A DNA stretch of 64,000 nucleotides from Rhizobium sp. J15. GTDB lineage: Bacteria; Pseudomonadota; Alphaproteobacteria; Rhizobiales; Rhizobiaceae. The position numbers were made by a program, and so were the translations under genes. Below the pieces are notes generated by a model. The model was not told the origin of the DNA and made no database searches. It was given only the letters and a program-made list of their open reading frames with translations. The first letter of the stretch is position 1; each line of letters begins with the position of its first letter. The stretch is taken from the NCBI RefSeq assembly GCF_002531825.1, contig NZ_NWSX01000002.1, forward strand, positions 271,323 to 335,322, written 5' to 3'. Of the stretch, positions 55,854-63,887 are shown in pieces.

Positions 55854-56267
55854 ATGAACAAGCCGCTTTCCGCCCATGATGCCCTGATCTACGTGATGGT
55901 GATGGCCTCCGCCGTCGACAGCACGATGAACGACAGGGAGATGACGAGGATCGGCCAACTGATCGGATTCCTGCCGGTTTTCAAGGATTTCGACGACGAC
56001 AAGCTGATTTCGATCGCCCGCGACTGCGCCTCGCTTCTTGCCGGGCCGGAAGGCCTCGACGTCGTTCTCGAAACCGTGCGCGATACCCTGCCGGCAAAGC
56101 TCTACGACACGGCCTATGCGCTCGCCGTCGAAGTGGCCTCTGCCGATCTCTCGGTCAAGGCCGAAGAACTCCGGCTGCTCAGCCTGCTGCGCGATCGGCT
56201 GGGCCTCGACAAGCTCACCTGTGCGGCGATCGAGCGCAGCGCCATTGCCCGCTTCCGCAAAGGTTAA
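55854..56267 (+). CDS. TerB-like family protein
   Basis: The 137-residue all-helical protein fits the TerB/DUF-type fold: SAHDALIYVMVMASAVDSTMNDREMTRIGQLI and then TAYALAVEVASADLSVKAEELRLLSLLRDRLGL. It has two acidic EF-like turns (STMND and ASADLS), as in TerB, which binds metal. No other ter genes are near. AAAGGAATCAGAG precedes the ATG. A stress-related metal or membrane role is inferred only. Confidence 0.85.
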   Translation: MNKPLSAHDALIYVMVMASAVDSTMNDREMTRIGQLIGFLPVFKDFDDDKLISIARDCASLLAGPEGLDVVLETVRDTLPAKLYDTAYALAVEVASADLSVKAEELRLLSLLRDRLGLDKLTCAAIERSAIARFRKG

Positions 56268-56282
56268 ACGATCTCTGGCGCT

Positions 56283-57158
56283 TCAATAAAGCCCATAGGG
56301 AAAATAACGCAGATAGATCTCCTGCAAACGGCCGTTGCGCGACAGCGCGCCGAGCGCATGATCGATGGCCGATGTCAGCACGCTGTCCTTTTGCCGCAGC
56401 ATGATGGTCATGCCCTCGCCGAGGAAATGTTCGGAGAGATACGGGCCGTCGAAGAGCGCGCAGCATTTGGCCGAGGCGGGCGACGAGACCCAGAAGGAAA
56501 GCTGCAAGGCGTCCGCGAAGGCAGCATCGACCTTGCGATCCCTCAGCGCCGCAAGCAGAGCCTCCCTATTGTCGAAGGCCTGGGCTTTGATCGCCGGAAA
56601 GAAGGCGGCCAGCATCGCTTCGTGGACCGTGCCTTTGACGACGCCGACCGGATGGCCGGAAAGCGCAGCGGCCGTCTTTCCGTCCAGGGGTGCTGCGAGA
56701 TTGCGCACGAAACGGGCCGGCAGCATCAGATAGGGTCTTGAGAAAAGGAATTGCCGGCGCAGTTCCGGGGTCACGGCAAGGCCGGCGATGACGGCATCCC
56801 CTTGCGAGGCAGCGAGCGCATCCTTGAGATCGGCGAAGGGAACCGCCTGGATCTGGCACTTGTCCGAAATCTCCAGCTCGGCGCAGATTTCGCGGGCGAG
56901 ATCGACATCGAAGCCGGAGAGCTTGCCGTTCTGATCGGTGAAATTGAAGGGCGGAAAATCGACCGATGTCAGGAAGCGCAGACGGACCAGCGAGGAAAGA
57001 TCCGGCCTGGCCAGGCGTTCACGCGCATCGAAGAGCAGCGGCAGCGATGGTGCCGCTTGCTGGGCGGATGCCGCAAAACTCGAAAACAGCGCTCCGAGAA
57101 ACAGCCCGACCGCAAAAAATCCCTTCAAAATCAGGGACGACAGCTTGGATTGCATCAT
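56283..57158 (-). CDS. Family 3 extracellular solute-binding protein
   Basis: The 291-residue protein has a signal peptide (cleavage likely after SFAASA) and a PBP family 3 domain: LRFLTSVDFPPFNFTDQNGKLSGFDVDLAREICAEL, PFADLKDALAAS, VGVVKGTVHEAM and KVDAAFADALQLSFW. These bind polar amino acids or similar ligands for an ABC importer. No ABC permease or ATPase is next to it. The ATG at 57158 is chosen; the frame runs further upstream without signal features. Confidence 0.9.
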   Translation of the reverse strand: MMQSKLSSLILKGFFAVGLFLGALFSSFAASAQQAAPSLPLLFDARERLARPDLSSLVRLRFLTSVDFPPFNFTDQNGKLSGFDVDLAREICAELEISDKCQIQAVPFADLKDALAASQGDAVIAGLAVTPELRRQFLFSRPYLMLPARFVRNLAAPLDGKTAAALSGHPVGVVKGTVHEAMLAAFFPAIKAQAFDNREALLAALRDRKVDAAFADALQLSFWVSSPASAKCCALFDGPYLSEHFLGEGMTIMLRQKDSVLTSAIDHALGALSRNGRLQEIYLRYFPYGLY

Positions 57159-57487
57159 CGTGATCCGGTCTCGGGTTAAGCGCGAAGCATCGCCGAGATG
57201 TACCAGAGTCACGGCTGGCGGGGAATACGCATGGGCGGGATCGTGCCGCATTGGCGGTTCATCCGGCTGCCGCCGCAACATACCGGGGGATAACCGGTTC
57301 AACCCCTGAAATTATAGGCATCCCCCGCCCCGGCGTTAGGGCGGAATTAAAGAATAGCGCCTTTATTTGTTGCGACGTCATCGGACCCCGCCAGCCGATT
57401 GCATGATGCGCGCGTCAGCAGCTCTGTTTGCAACAATTGATTTCAAGCGCCGGGCGCAACAGGCCCGGCCAATCGGGTGATATTTCC
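57159..57487. other. Divergent gap between the binding-protein and chemoreceptor genes
   Basis: The 329-bp stretch contains no credible gene; short frames reach into it from both sides. It must hold two outward promoters. I see no repeat, tRNA or strong palindrome in it. Confidence 0.5.
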
Positions 57488-59494
57488 ATGCTGAAACATT
57501 TGAAAATCCGCGCGAAGATCCTATCGGTCGTGGCGCTGCTGGGACTGGTTACCATGGCCGGGCTCTTCTATGTCATCACCGAGTTCCGCCGTGCGGATAC
57601 GGCCTACAGCGCCTTCATCGATCACGAGGCGCTCGCCTCGATGCAAAGCGCGCGCGCCAGCGCATCGCTTGTCGCCTCGGTGCTTCAGGTCAGCCTGCTT
57701 GCGGATATGAAGCCCGATACCCCGGCATTCCAAACGGCGCTCGCCACACCCAGCAAGCTGCCGCAGGCCCGGGACCGAATGAAGCAGGCAGCGGCGCTTG
57801 TGCCCAGCCGCAAGTCGGCGATCGATGAAATCCAGGCCGGCATCGACGAAATCGAAACCCTGGCAGGCAAAATCATCGAACAGAGCAAAGCCAAGGACAG
57901 CGCCGGCGCCAAGGCAAACGTTGCCCTGATCAATGCCAAGCTCGACGCGCTGACGCCGAAGATGATCGCAAACAACGACGCGATGATGACGATGCTCAAC
58001 GATGGCGGCGACGCGCTCTCGGCTTCCGTCAATGGACGGATCAACCTCTGCCTCGCTTTGATCGGCATTGCCGTTCTCGTCGCGATCGGCCTCGGCGTCG
58101 CAGTTGCCCAGATCGGCATTGCCAGCCCGATGGCCGAGCTGCGCCAGCGCATGACGCGGCTTGCCGAAGGCGATACGGGCAGCGACGTCAGCGGCCTCGA
58201 CCGCCACGACGAGGTCGGCCAGATGGCCAAGGCCGTGTCGATCTTCCGCGACAACGCGATCGAGCGCGCCGAGATCGAAGCGCGCGCCGAAGCGGACCGC
58301 AGCCTCAGCGACGGCGAGCGCCGCGAGCGCGAGGCGCAGAAGGCCCGCGAAGCCTCCGAACTCGAACGCGCGGTCGCGGCACTCGGCGATGGCCTGCGCC
58401 GCCTTGCCGCCGGCGACCTCGCCTTGCAGATCAACGAACCCTTCGTCGCGCATCTCGATGCGCTGCGCGAGGATTTCAACAACTCGGTCGAAAAGCTCAA
58501 CGAGACCATGCATACGGTCGGCGCCAATGCCCGGGCGATCGGCGCCGGCGCCAACGAAATCCGTTCTTCCGCGGACGAGCTTTCCAGGCGGACCGAACAG
58601 CAATCCGCCTCCGTCGAAGAGACGGCGGCAGCACTCGAAGAGATCACCACGACCGTGCGCGACGCCGCCAAACGGGCCGAGGAGGCAAGCCAGCTCGTCG
58701 CCCGCACTCGCCTCGGCGCAGAAAAATCCGGCGAGATCGTCCGCAAGGCCGTTTCCGCCATGCAGCAGATCGAGCAGTCCTCGGCCGAGATCGGCAATAT
58801 CATCGGCGTCATCGACGATATTGCCTTCCAGACCAATCTGCTGGCCCTCAATGCCGGTGTCGAAGCCGCGCGCGCCGGCGAAGCCGGCAAGGGTTTTGCG
58901 GTCGTCGCCCAGGAAGTGCGCGAACTCGCGCAGCGTTCGGCCAAGGCGGCAAAGGAGATCAAGGACCTGATCACCACGTCGGGCACGCATGTGCAGACCG
59001 GCGTTTCGCTCGTCGGCGAAACCGGCAAGTCGCTCGATTCGATCGTCCACGAGGTGCAGGAAATCAACCAGCACGTCCACGCGATCGCCGAAGCCTCCCG
59101 CGAACAGTCGATCGGCCTGCAGGAGATCAACACGGCCGTCAACACGATGGACCAGGGCACGCAGCAGAATGCGGCGATGGTCGAGCAATCGACGGCCGCC
59201 AGCCACAGCCTCGCCACCGAAGCGGCCGCACTCAACAATCTGCTCGGCCAGTTCCGGCTGACCGGCACCGGCGGCTTCGCCGCCGCCGCGCCGATCGCCT
59301 CGGTCCGGCCGCCGGCCCCGGCCCCGCGCGCCGCAGCGCGCCCGGCTGCCAAGGCGCCGATCCGCGTCGCCAGGGAAGGTACGGCCCGCCCGACTGCCTC
59401 GCCGGCCCGTGCACTCGGTCAACAGCTCGCCAACGCCTTCGGCGCAGGCAGCAGCGCATCGTCCAGCAAGGATGCCGACTGGACGGAATTCTGA
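57488..59494 (+). CDS. Methyl-accepting chemotaxis protein
   Basis: The 668-residue protein has TM1 at about residues 10-30 ([20 protein letters not shown]), a roughly 150-residue periplasmic helical sensor, TM2 near 185-210 ([18 protein letters not shown]), HAMP domains and the signalling hairpin with [20 protein letters not shown] and [13 protein letters not shown]. The last five residues are DWTEF, an xWxxF pentapeptide like CheR/CheB docking sequences. Ligand unknown. The ATG at 57488 is preferred; an upstream extension exists. Confidence 0.95.
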   Translation: MLKHLKIRAKILSVVALLGLVTMAGLFYVITEFRRADTAYSAFIDHEALASMQSARASASLVASVLQVSLLADMKPDTPAFQTALATPSKLPQARDRMKQAAALVPSRKSAIDEIQAGIDEIETLAGKIIEQSKAKDSAGAKANVALINAKLDALTPKMIANNDAMMTMLNDGGDALSASVNGRINLCLALIGIAVLVAIGLGVAVAQIGIASPMAELRQRMTRLAEGDTGSDVSGLDRHDEVGQMAKAVSIFRDNAIERAEIEARAEADRSLSDGERREREAQKAREASELERAVAALGDGLRRLAAGDLALQINEPFVAHLDALREDFNNSVEKLNETMHTVGANARAIGAGANEIRSSADELSRRTEQQSASVEETAAALEEITTTVRDAAKRAEEASQLVARTRLGAEKSGEIVRKAVSAMQQIEQSSAEIGNIIGVIDDIAFQTNLLALNAGVEAARAGEAGKGFAVVAQEVRELAQRSAKAAKEIKDLITTSGTHVQTGVSLVGETGKSLDSIVHEVQEINQHVHAIAEASREQSIGLQEINTAVNTMDQGTQQNAAMVEQSTAASHSLATEAAALNNLLGQFRLTGTGGFAAAAPIASVRPPAPAPRAAARPAAKAPIRVAREGTARPTASPARALGQQLANAFGAGSSASSSKDADWTEF

Positions 59495-59516
59495 GTCGAC
59501 CGAAACAAGCATGTCG

Positions 59517-59539
59517 AAGGGCGGCTGCGGCCGCCCTTT
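59517..59539 (+). terminator. Terminator after the chemoreceptor gene
   Basis: AAGGGCGGC and GCCGCCCTT form a 9-bp stem with a TGCG loop, followed by TGCTTTC. It lies 23 bp after the stop at 59494. Confidence 0.65.
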
Positions 59540-59646
59540 GCTTTCAGGCAGCACGCACCAAAGATTGAGAGCGACATGCCGTTTGCTTGATGCGCGGGAC
59601 TTTATAGGGAGTATGATCGTATCGTTCGGCACATCGGGGGATGGAC

Positions 59647-59931
59647 ATGAAACCCGCAATCATCGGCCTCATCGGCACTCTGGCCCTTGCCGGGTGCACC
59701 ACCGCCGCCGCCAACTACAGCGGCCCCGGCCTCGAGCCGATACCCGGCAGCATCACCTATAGCGGCCAGCCGCGCACCAAGCTCACCAAATCGCCGCCCG
59801 GCTCCGCCTTTCCGCACGATTTCATCGACCAATACGGCCGGCAAGTGGAGGAAACTTACATCATCCGGCCCGACAGAAGCCTGGTCATCGCGCATCGTCG
59901 CTACAGGCCGATCTGGCTATTCGACGATTAG
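59647..59931 (+). CDS. Small lipoprotein, paralogue of the one at 8337
   Basis: The 94-residue protein has a lipoprotein signal (MKPAIIGLIGTLALAGC; LAGC lipobox) and the same mature motifs as the gene at 8337: EPIPGSITYSGQPRTKLTKSP and VEETYIIRPDRSL. The ATG at 59647 has GGGGG 6 bp upstream; 59641 is in frame but touches it. The C-terminus differs (HRRYRPIWLFDD). Function unknown; anchoring to the outer membrane is inferred. Confidence 0.8.
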   Translation: MKPAIIGLIGTLALAGCTTAAANYSGPGLEPIPGSITYSGQPRTKLTKSPPGSAFPHDFIDQYGRQVEETYIIRPDRSLVIAHRRYRPIWLFDD

Positions 59932-60009
59932 GTCCAAAAGAGTTGCTCCCTCCCATTGCAGGCATGCCGTGTGCCAACTAAATAATTCCACCACAAGAGG
60001 GAGCAGGAA

Positions 60010-60306
60010 ATGAAAATAGCCAAGGCATTGATAATCTGTGCAGTCTCCGCACTCATTCCAAGCATCTCTATGGCGGCATCGTCATGCGTGGCAACCATGA
60101 AAGCCTATGGCTACTTGGGAAGCGGAATGTCCTATGGATCCGCCGTCAGCATAATAGGCTGCTCGGGCGAGAAAGTGAGCAGCAGCGAGACGACAGGCGC
60201 CAAGACGGAGACGTATAGATGGAGCGGTCATAACTATTCAGGGAATTTGGAGGCCACTTTCCGGAACGATCAGCTCGTCAACAAAACTCAATCTGGTCTT
60301 AATTGA
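60010..60306 (+). CDS. Small exported protein, DUF3862/SmpA-like
   Basis: The 98-residue protein has a signal peptide (MKIAKALIICAVSALIPSISMA) and a mature part with MSYGSAVSIIGCSGEKVSSSE, TETYRWSGHNYSG and ATFRNDQLVNKTQSGL. This resembles the short BLIP-like fold of DUF3862/SmpA-related proteins (GMTYEEV...iGg pattern). AGGGAGCAGGAA precedes the ATG. Base composition is less GC-rich than the neighbours, fitting the atypical stretch up to the tRNA-Gly. Confidence 0.7.
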   Translation: MKIAKALIICAVSALIPSISMAASSCVATMKAYGYLGSGMSYGSAVSIIGCSGEKVSSSETTGAKTETYRWSGHNYSGNLEATFRNDQLVNKTQSGLN

Positions 60307-60365
60307 TTGCGCTCGCCGGTCCGCGGCCGACACGATATGCTGCATATCTAAGTTATTGAAATAAC

Positions 60366-60416
60366 TGGAGCGGATAAATTAGGGAATCGAATCCTCGTAT
60401 TCAGCTCGGGAGGCCG
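60366..60416. repeat. Degenerate copy of the 3' half of tRNA-Gly (attachment-site remnant candidate)
   Basis: These 51 bases align with 60651-60698 of the tRNA-Gly gene, from the CCA end through T arm to the anticodon stem, with 42 of 48 identical positions and one 3-bp insertion. All six substitutions are transitions. The 5' half of the tRNA is absent. The orientation is the same as the intact gene. Confidence 0.75.
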
Positions 60417-60446
60417 GACTAAAATTCATTTTTTCAATAGGTTAAC

Positions 60447-60641
60447 TTGAATTTTTACAGAAATCGCTCTGAACCGTACCCTTTCATGGGATGGTCTGAG
60501 GATGAGGTGCGAGGCATCATTCGCCGGTACGAAGACAGCACCGCAGCGACGAGGGCAATGATCGTCCAAATCAACGCCGGTGTAAAACTGCCTGTAAAAC
60601 CGGACGAAAATTCGATGATTAAACAGGCACTAAGCGCTTGA
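60447..60641 (+). CDS. Small hypothetical ORF between the tRNA-Gly fragment and tRNA-Gly
   Basis: A 64-codon frame opens at TTG 60447; ATG 60486 (MGWSEDEVRGIIRRY) is an alternative start giving 51 residues. The protein is charged and helical, with no membrane segment or known motif, and no strong ribosome-binding site is visible. It fills most of the interval bracketed by the tRNA-Gly fragment and the intact tRNA, so it may be cargo or debris of a lost element. Confidence 0.35.
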   Translation: MNFYRNRSEPYPFMGWSEDEVRGIIRRYEDSTAATRAMIVQINAGVKLPVKPDENSMIKQALSA

Positions 60642-60650
60642 AAACAAAGG

Positions 60651-60724
60651 TGGAGCGGGTGAAGGGAATCGAACCCTCGTATTCAGCTTGGGAAGCTGCT
60701 GCTCTACCATTGAGCTACACCCGC
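60651..60724 (-). tRNA. tRNA-Gly (CCC)
   Basis: On the minus strand GCGGGTG and CACCCGC pair, followed by T and CCA (60651-60653). The anticodon loop TTCCCAA gives anticodon CCC. D and T arms are normal; the first anticodon-stem position looks mismatched (G-A). The length is 74 nt. Its 3' half is duplicated at 60366-60416. Confidence 0.95.
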
Positions 60725-60782
60725 GATGCGCTGAGATTTCCAACAGATGGGCGTCGCTGTCAAGTCGCCCGAGTGCTGCGCC

Positions 60783-61874
60783 TCAGATGCGGAAGTGTTT
60801 GGAGAGCTTCAGGCCCTGGGCCTGGTAGTTGGAGCCGAGGCCGGAGCCGTAGAGGCTGGCGGGTTTTTCCTGCATGTGTTCGTAGACGAGGCGGCCGACG
60901 ATCTGGCCGTCTTCGAGGATGAAGGGCACTTCGTGGCTGCGCACTTCGAGCACGGCGCGGCTGCCGCGTCCGCCGGCCGGCGCATGGCCGAAGCCCGGGT
61001 CGAAGAAGCCGGCATAATGAACACGGAATTCGCCGACCAGCGGATCGAAGGGGGTCATCTCGGCGGCATAATCCGGAGGTACATGCACGGCCTCACGCGA
61101 CACGAGAATATAGAACTCGTCGGGATCGAGGATCAGCTCATTGCGGCCGCGGCTATAGAGCGGCTCCCAGAAATCGAAGATGTCGTGCTGATCTTTCTCG
61201 TCGACGTCAACGACGGCGGTGTGATGCTTGCCGCGATAGCCGATCAGGCCGTCCTTATCGCCACTAAGATCGATCGACAGCGCGATGCCGCCGCCGGAAA
61301 CATTCGGCTGTTTGCTGGCAACCAGCGTCTCGCTTTCGTGCAGCTTCAAGAGTTCCGGCTCGCCGAGGACGGAGTGGCCGACGCGGAAGCGGATCTGCGA
61401 CAGGCGCGAGCCGCGGCGCACGACGATCGGGAAGGTGCGCGGGCTGATTTCGAGATAGAGCGGGCCGGAATAGCCGGCCGGAATCTTGTCGAATTCCTGA
61501 GCGTAATCGGTGATGACGCGGGTAAAGATGTCGAGCCTTCCGGTCGAGCTCTTCGGATTGGCCGAGGCCGACATATCGGCCGGCAACGCCAGGCTCTCCA
61601 TCAGCGGCACGATGTAGACGCAGCCGGTCTCCAGCACCGCGCCCTCGGAGAGATCGATCACATGCAGGCTCAGCCGGTCGAGCTTGTCCGACACCAGATG
61701 CGAGGGCCCTGGCATGAAGGAGGCACGCACGCGAAAAGCCTTGCTTCCCAAGCGCAGGTCAAGACTTGCCGGCTGGATCTGGTCGCGGTCCAGCTCCCGC
61801 TCGGAGTTAAGACGCCCCGTTTCGAACAGCGCCGAGATTGCGCGGTCAGCCAGAATTCCCGTTTCGCGAGCCAT
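60783..61874 (-). CDS. dcd: 2'-deoxycytidine 5'-triphosphate deaminase, long form
   Basis: The 363-residue protein is about twice the size of E. coli Dcd. The first half has IQPASLDLRLG, NPKSSTGRLDIFTRV and GYSGPLYLEISPRTFPIVVRRGSRLSQIRF, the dUTPase-fold deaminase motifs. The second half repeats the fold: LDPDEFYILVSREAVHVPPDY, HYAGFFDPGFG and SHEVPFILEDGQIVGRLVYE. It makes dUTP from dCTP for thymidylate supply. Tandem ATGs at 61877/61874 are possible starts. It is divergent from metZ. Confidence 0.92.
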   Translation of the reverse strand: MARETGILADRAISALFETGRLNSERELDRDQIQPASLDLRLGSKAFRVRASFMPGPSHLVSDKLDRLSLHVIDLSEGAVLETGCVYIVPLMESLALPADMSASANPKSSTGRLDIFTRVITDYAQEFDKIPAGYSGPLYLEISPRTFPIVVRRGSRLSQIRFRVGHSVLGEPELLKLHESETLVASKQPNVSGGGIALSIDLSGDKDGLIGYRGKHHTAVVDVDEKDQHDIFDFWEPLYSRGRNELILDPDEFYILVSREAVHVPPDYAAEMTPFDPLVGEFRVHYAGFFDPGFGHAPAGGRGSRAVLEVRSHEVPFILEDGQIVGRLVYEHMQEKPASLYGSGLGSNYQAQGLKLSKHFRI

Positions 61875-61920
61875 CATGCCCCATCCATCATTTGCCGCAG
61901 ACAAAACCAAACTCGGGGAA

Positions 61921-61949
61921 TTGACGCAAGCAGCTAACAGCAGTATTGC
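61921..61949 (+). promoter_or_regulatory. Promoter of the riboswitch-metZ transcript
   Basis: TTGACG (61921-61926) and TATTGC (61944-61949) are 17 bp apart. Transcription would begin near 61956, just where the SAM-II aptamer starts. Confidence 0.6.
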
Positions 61950-61956
61950 AGAATTA

Positions 61957-62010
61957 TCCCGTGGTGATTTGGCCGGTCGGCTTGCAGCCACGTTAAACAA
62001 GTGGCTAAAA
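61957..62010 (+). ncRNA. SAM-II riboswitch (metA motif) in the metZ leader
   Basis: The sequence shows the metA/SAM-II hallmarks: CGTGGTGATTTGGCC on the 5' side, GGCTTGCAGCCACGTTAAA in the middle and GTGGCTAAAA at the end. CGTGG (61960-61964) pairs with CCACG (61988-61992) as P1. SAM-II aptamers bind S-adenosylmethionine through a pseudoknot and control methionine genes in alphaproteobacteria. Its target here is metZ. Confidence 0.9.
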
Positions 62011-62053
62011 AGACCGGGTATGAAACCGGTCTGCTTTTGCGGCCGGTTTTTTT
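62011..62053 (+). terminator. Overlapping hairpins and U-tailed terminator after SAM-II
   Basis: Two mutually exclusive stems share bases: AGACCGG with CCGGTCT (62011-62032), and AAACCGG with CCGGTTT (62023-62049). The second is followed by a seven-T run (62047-62053). This is the form of an anti-terminator/terminator pair upstream of metZ. Confidence 0.75.
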
Positions 62054-62072
62054 GTTATGTGAAGGTGATGGC

Positions 62073-63257
62073 ATGAGCAAGACTTGGCGCCCGGCAACCC
62101 AACTCGTCCATGGCGGCACGCTGCGTTCGCAATATGGCGAAACGTCCGAGGCGATCTATCTCACGCAGGGCTTCGTCTACGACACGTCCGAGGCGGCCGA
62201 AGCCCGCTTCAAGGGCGAGACGGACGGCTTCATCTATGCCCGCTACGGCAGCCCGACCAATGACATGTTCGAAAAGCGCATGTGCGCACTGGAAGGCGCC
62301 GAAGACGCCCGCGCCACCGCCTCCGGCATGGCCGCCGTCACCGCCGCCATCCTCTGCCAGCTGAAGGCGGGAGACCATATCGTCGCCGCGCGCGCCCTCT
62401 TCGGCTCCTGCCGCTGGGTGGTGGAAACATTGGCGCCGAAATACGGGATCGACTGCACTCTCATCGACGGCCGCGATCTCGCCAACTGGGAAAAGGCGAT
62501 CACGCCGAAGACGAAAGTCTTCTTCCTGGAAAGCCCGACCAACCCGACACTTGAAGTGATCGACATCGCAGGCGTCGCCAGGCTCGCCAACCAGATCGGC
62601 GCCAAGGTCGTCGTCGACAACGTCTTTGCAACGCCGCTCTTCCAGAAGCCTTTGGAACTCGGCGCCCATATCGTCGTCTATTCCGCCACCAAGCATATTG
62701 ACGGCCAGGGCCGGTGCCTCGGCGGCGTCGTGCTTTCCGACAAGGCCTGGATCGACGAGAACCTGCACGACTATTTCCGCCATACCGGCCCGGCCATGTC
62801 GCCCTTCAATGCCTGGACGCTTCTGAAGGGCATCGAGACGCTGCCGTTGCGCGTGAAGCAGCAGACGCAGAATGCGGCGAAGATTGCCGATTTCCTGGCG
62901 GAGCAAGGCAAGGTCGCCAAGGTGATCTATCCCGGCCGCAAGGACCATCCGCAGGCCGATATCATCGCCAAGCAGATGTCGGGTGGCTCAACGCTCGTCT
63001 GCTTCGAACTGAAGGGCGGCAAAGAAGCGGCCTTCGCGCTGCAGAACGCGCTTGAGATCGTCAAAATCTCCAACAATCTCGGCGACAGCAAGAGCTTGAT
63101 CACGCATCCGGCTACAACAACGCACAAGAACCTGACGGACGAGGCGCGCGCCGAACTCGGTATTTCCGCAGGCACGGTCCGCCTTTCGGCAGGCATCGAG
63201 GATACCGACGACCTGATCGAGGATTTCGCGAAGGCGCTGGCCAAGGTTTCGGCCTGA
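62073..63257 (+). CDS. metZ: O-succinylhomoserine sulfhydrylase
   Basis: The 394-residue PLP enzyme of the Cys/Met metabolism family has ATQLVHGG, YARYGSPTND, ASGMAAVTAAI, DNVFATPLFQKP and the Schiff-base lysine in YSATKHIDGQGRCLGG, with the C-terminal THPATTTHKNL. It joins O-succinylhomoserine and sulfide to give homocysteine. GAAGGTGAT precedes the ATG at 62073; a longer frame upstream crosses the riboswitch and is not used. SAM feedback through the leader is expected. Confidence 0.95.
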   Translation: MSKTWRPATQLVHGGTLRSQYGETSEAIYLTQGFVYDTSEAAEARFKGETDGFIYARYGSPTNDMFEKRMCALEGAEDARATASGMAAVTAAILCQLKAGDHIVAARALFGSCRWVVETLAPKYGIDCTLIDGRDLANWEKAITPKTKVFFLESPTNPTLEVIDIAGVARLANQIGAKVVVDNVFATPLFQKPLELGAHIVVYSATKHIDGQGRCLGGVVLSDKAWIDENLHDYFRHTGPAMSPFNAWTLLKGIETLPLRVKQQTQNAAKIADFLAEQGKVAKVIYPGRKDHPQADIIAKQMSGGSTLVCFELKGGKEAAFALQNALEIVKISNNLGDSKSLITHPATTTHKNLTDEARAELGISAGTVRLSAGIEDTDDLIEDFAKALAKVSA

Positions 63258-63435
63258 TCGAGAATAGCGGCCGGACCCGCCTGGGTTCGGCCTCGCCGGA
63301 CCTCGCTGGCGCTCGGCCGGGGGAACAAGATCGCCCGCGAAGGCGTTCGGAAGTAAAATTAACGCTGACGATTAGGCTTAACGATCGAAAACCCTTCGAT
63401 CATGCTTGTTTCATCGCTGATCAACGTTCCGTTTC

Positions 63436-63463
63436 TTGACGGACAGGGCCTCTTTATAAGATA
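63436..63463 (+). promoter_or_regulatory. Possible apaG promoter
   Basis: TTGACG (63436-63441) and AAGATA (63458-63463) are separated by 16 bp, 32 bp before the chosen apaG start. The rest of the 237-bp gap after metZ shows no gene. Confidence 0.4.
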
Positions 63464-63494
63464 CGGGTAACATATCTTGACTATGGTGCAAGGC

Positions 63495-63887
63495 ATGTAT
63501 CGCGCCCTCACAAGAGATATCGAAGTCGTGGTCGAACCGTTCTATCTGGAGGAGCAATCCGATCCGGAGGACGATCGCTATGTCTGGGGTTACCGGATTG
63601 TCATCAGCAACAATTCCGGCGTCGCCGTTCGCCTGGTCAACCGCTATTGGAATATCACCGATCAGAACGGCCAGGTAGATGAAGTGACCGGTCCTGGGGT
63701 CGTCGGCGAGCAGCCGCGACTCAGCCCCGGAGACACCTACGAATATTCCTCCGGCTGTCCGCTCGACACGCCCTCGGGCTTGATGTTCGGCCATTACCAG
63801 ATGGAAACTGATGAAGGCGAGCTGTTCGATGTCGACATCCCCGCCTTCTCTCTGGATTCACCGGGGCTGCTGCGCGTGCTCAACTAA
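63495..63887 (+). CDS. apaG: ApaG protein
   Basis: The 130-residue protein has the ApaG fold: [78 protein letters not shown] and [10 protein letters not shown]. The family has a fibronectin III-like fold and is linked to Co/Mg efflux in some bacteria; the molecular role is unclear. The ATG at 63495 gives the usual length; 63483 is an in-frame alternative. Confidence 0.94.
   Translation: MYRALTRDIEVVVEPFYLEEQSDPEDDRYVWGYRIVISNNSGVAVRLVNRYWNITDQNGQVDEVTGPGVVGEQPRLSPGDTYEYSSGCPLDTPSGLMFGHYQMETDEGELFDVDIPAFSLDSPGLLRVLN

Noticed and set aside
57521..59659. Minus-strand open frame of 712 codons opposite the chemoreceptor
   Set aside because: Shadow frame; the chemoreceptor on the other strand has full MCP signatures.
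62001..62072. N-terminal extension of metZ
   Set aside because: The extension runs through the aptamer end and terminator hairpin; the conserved protein starts at 62073.
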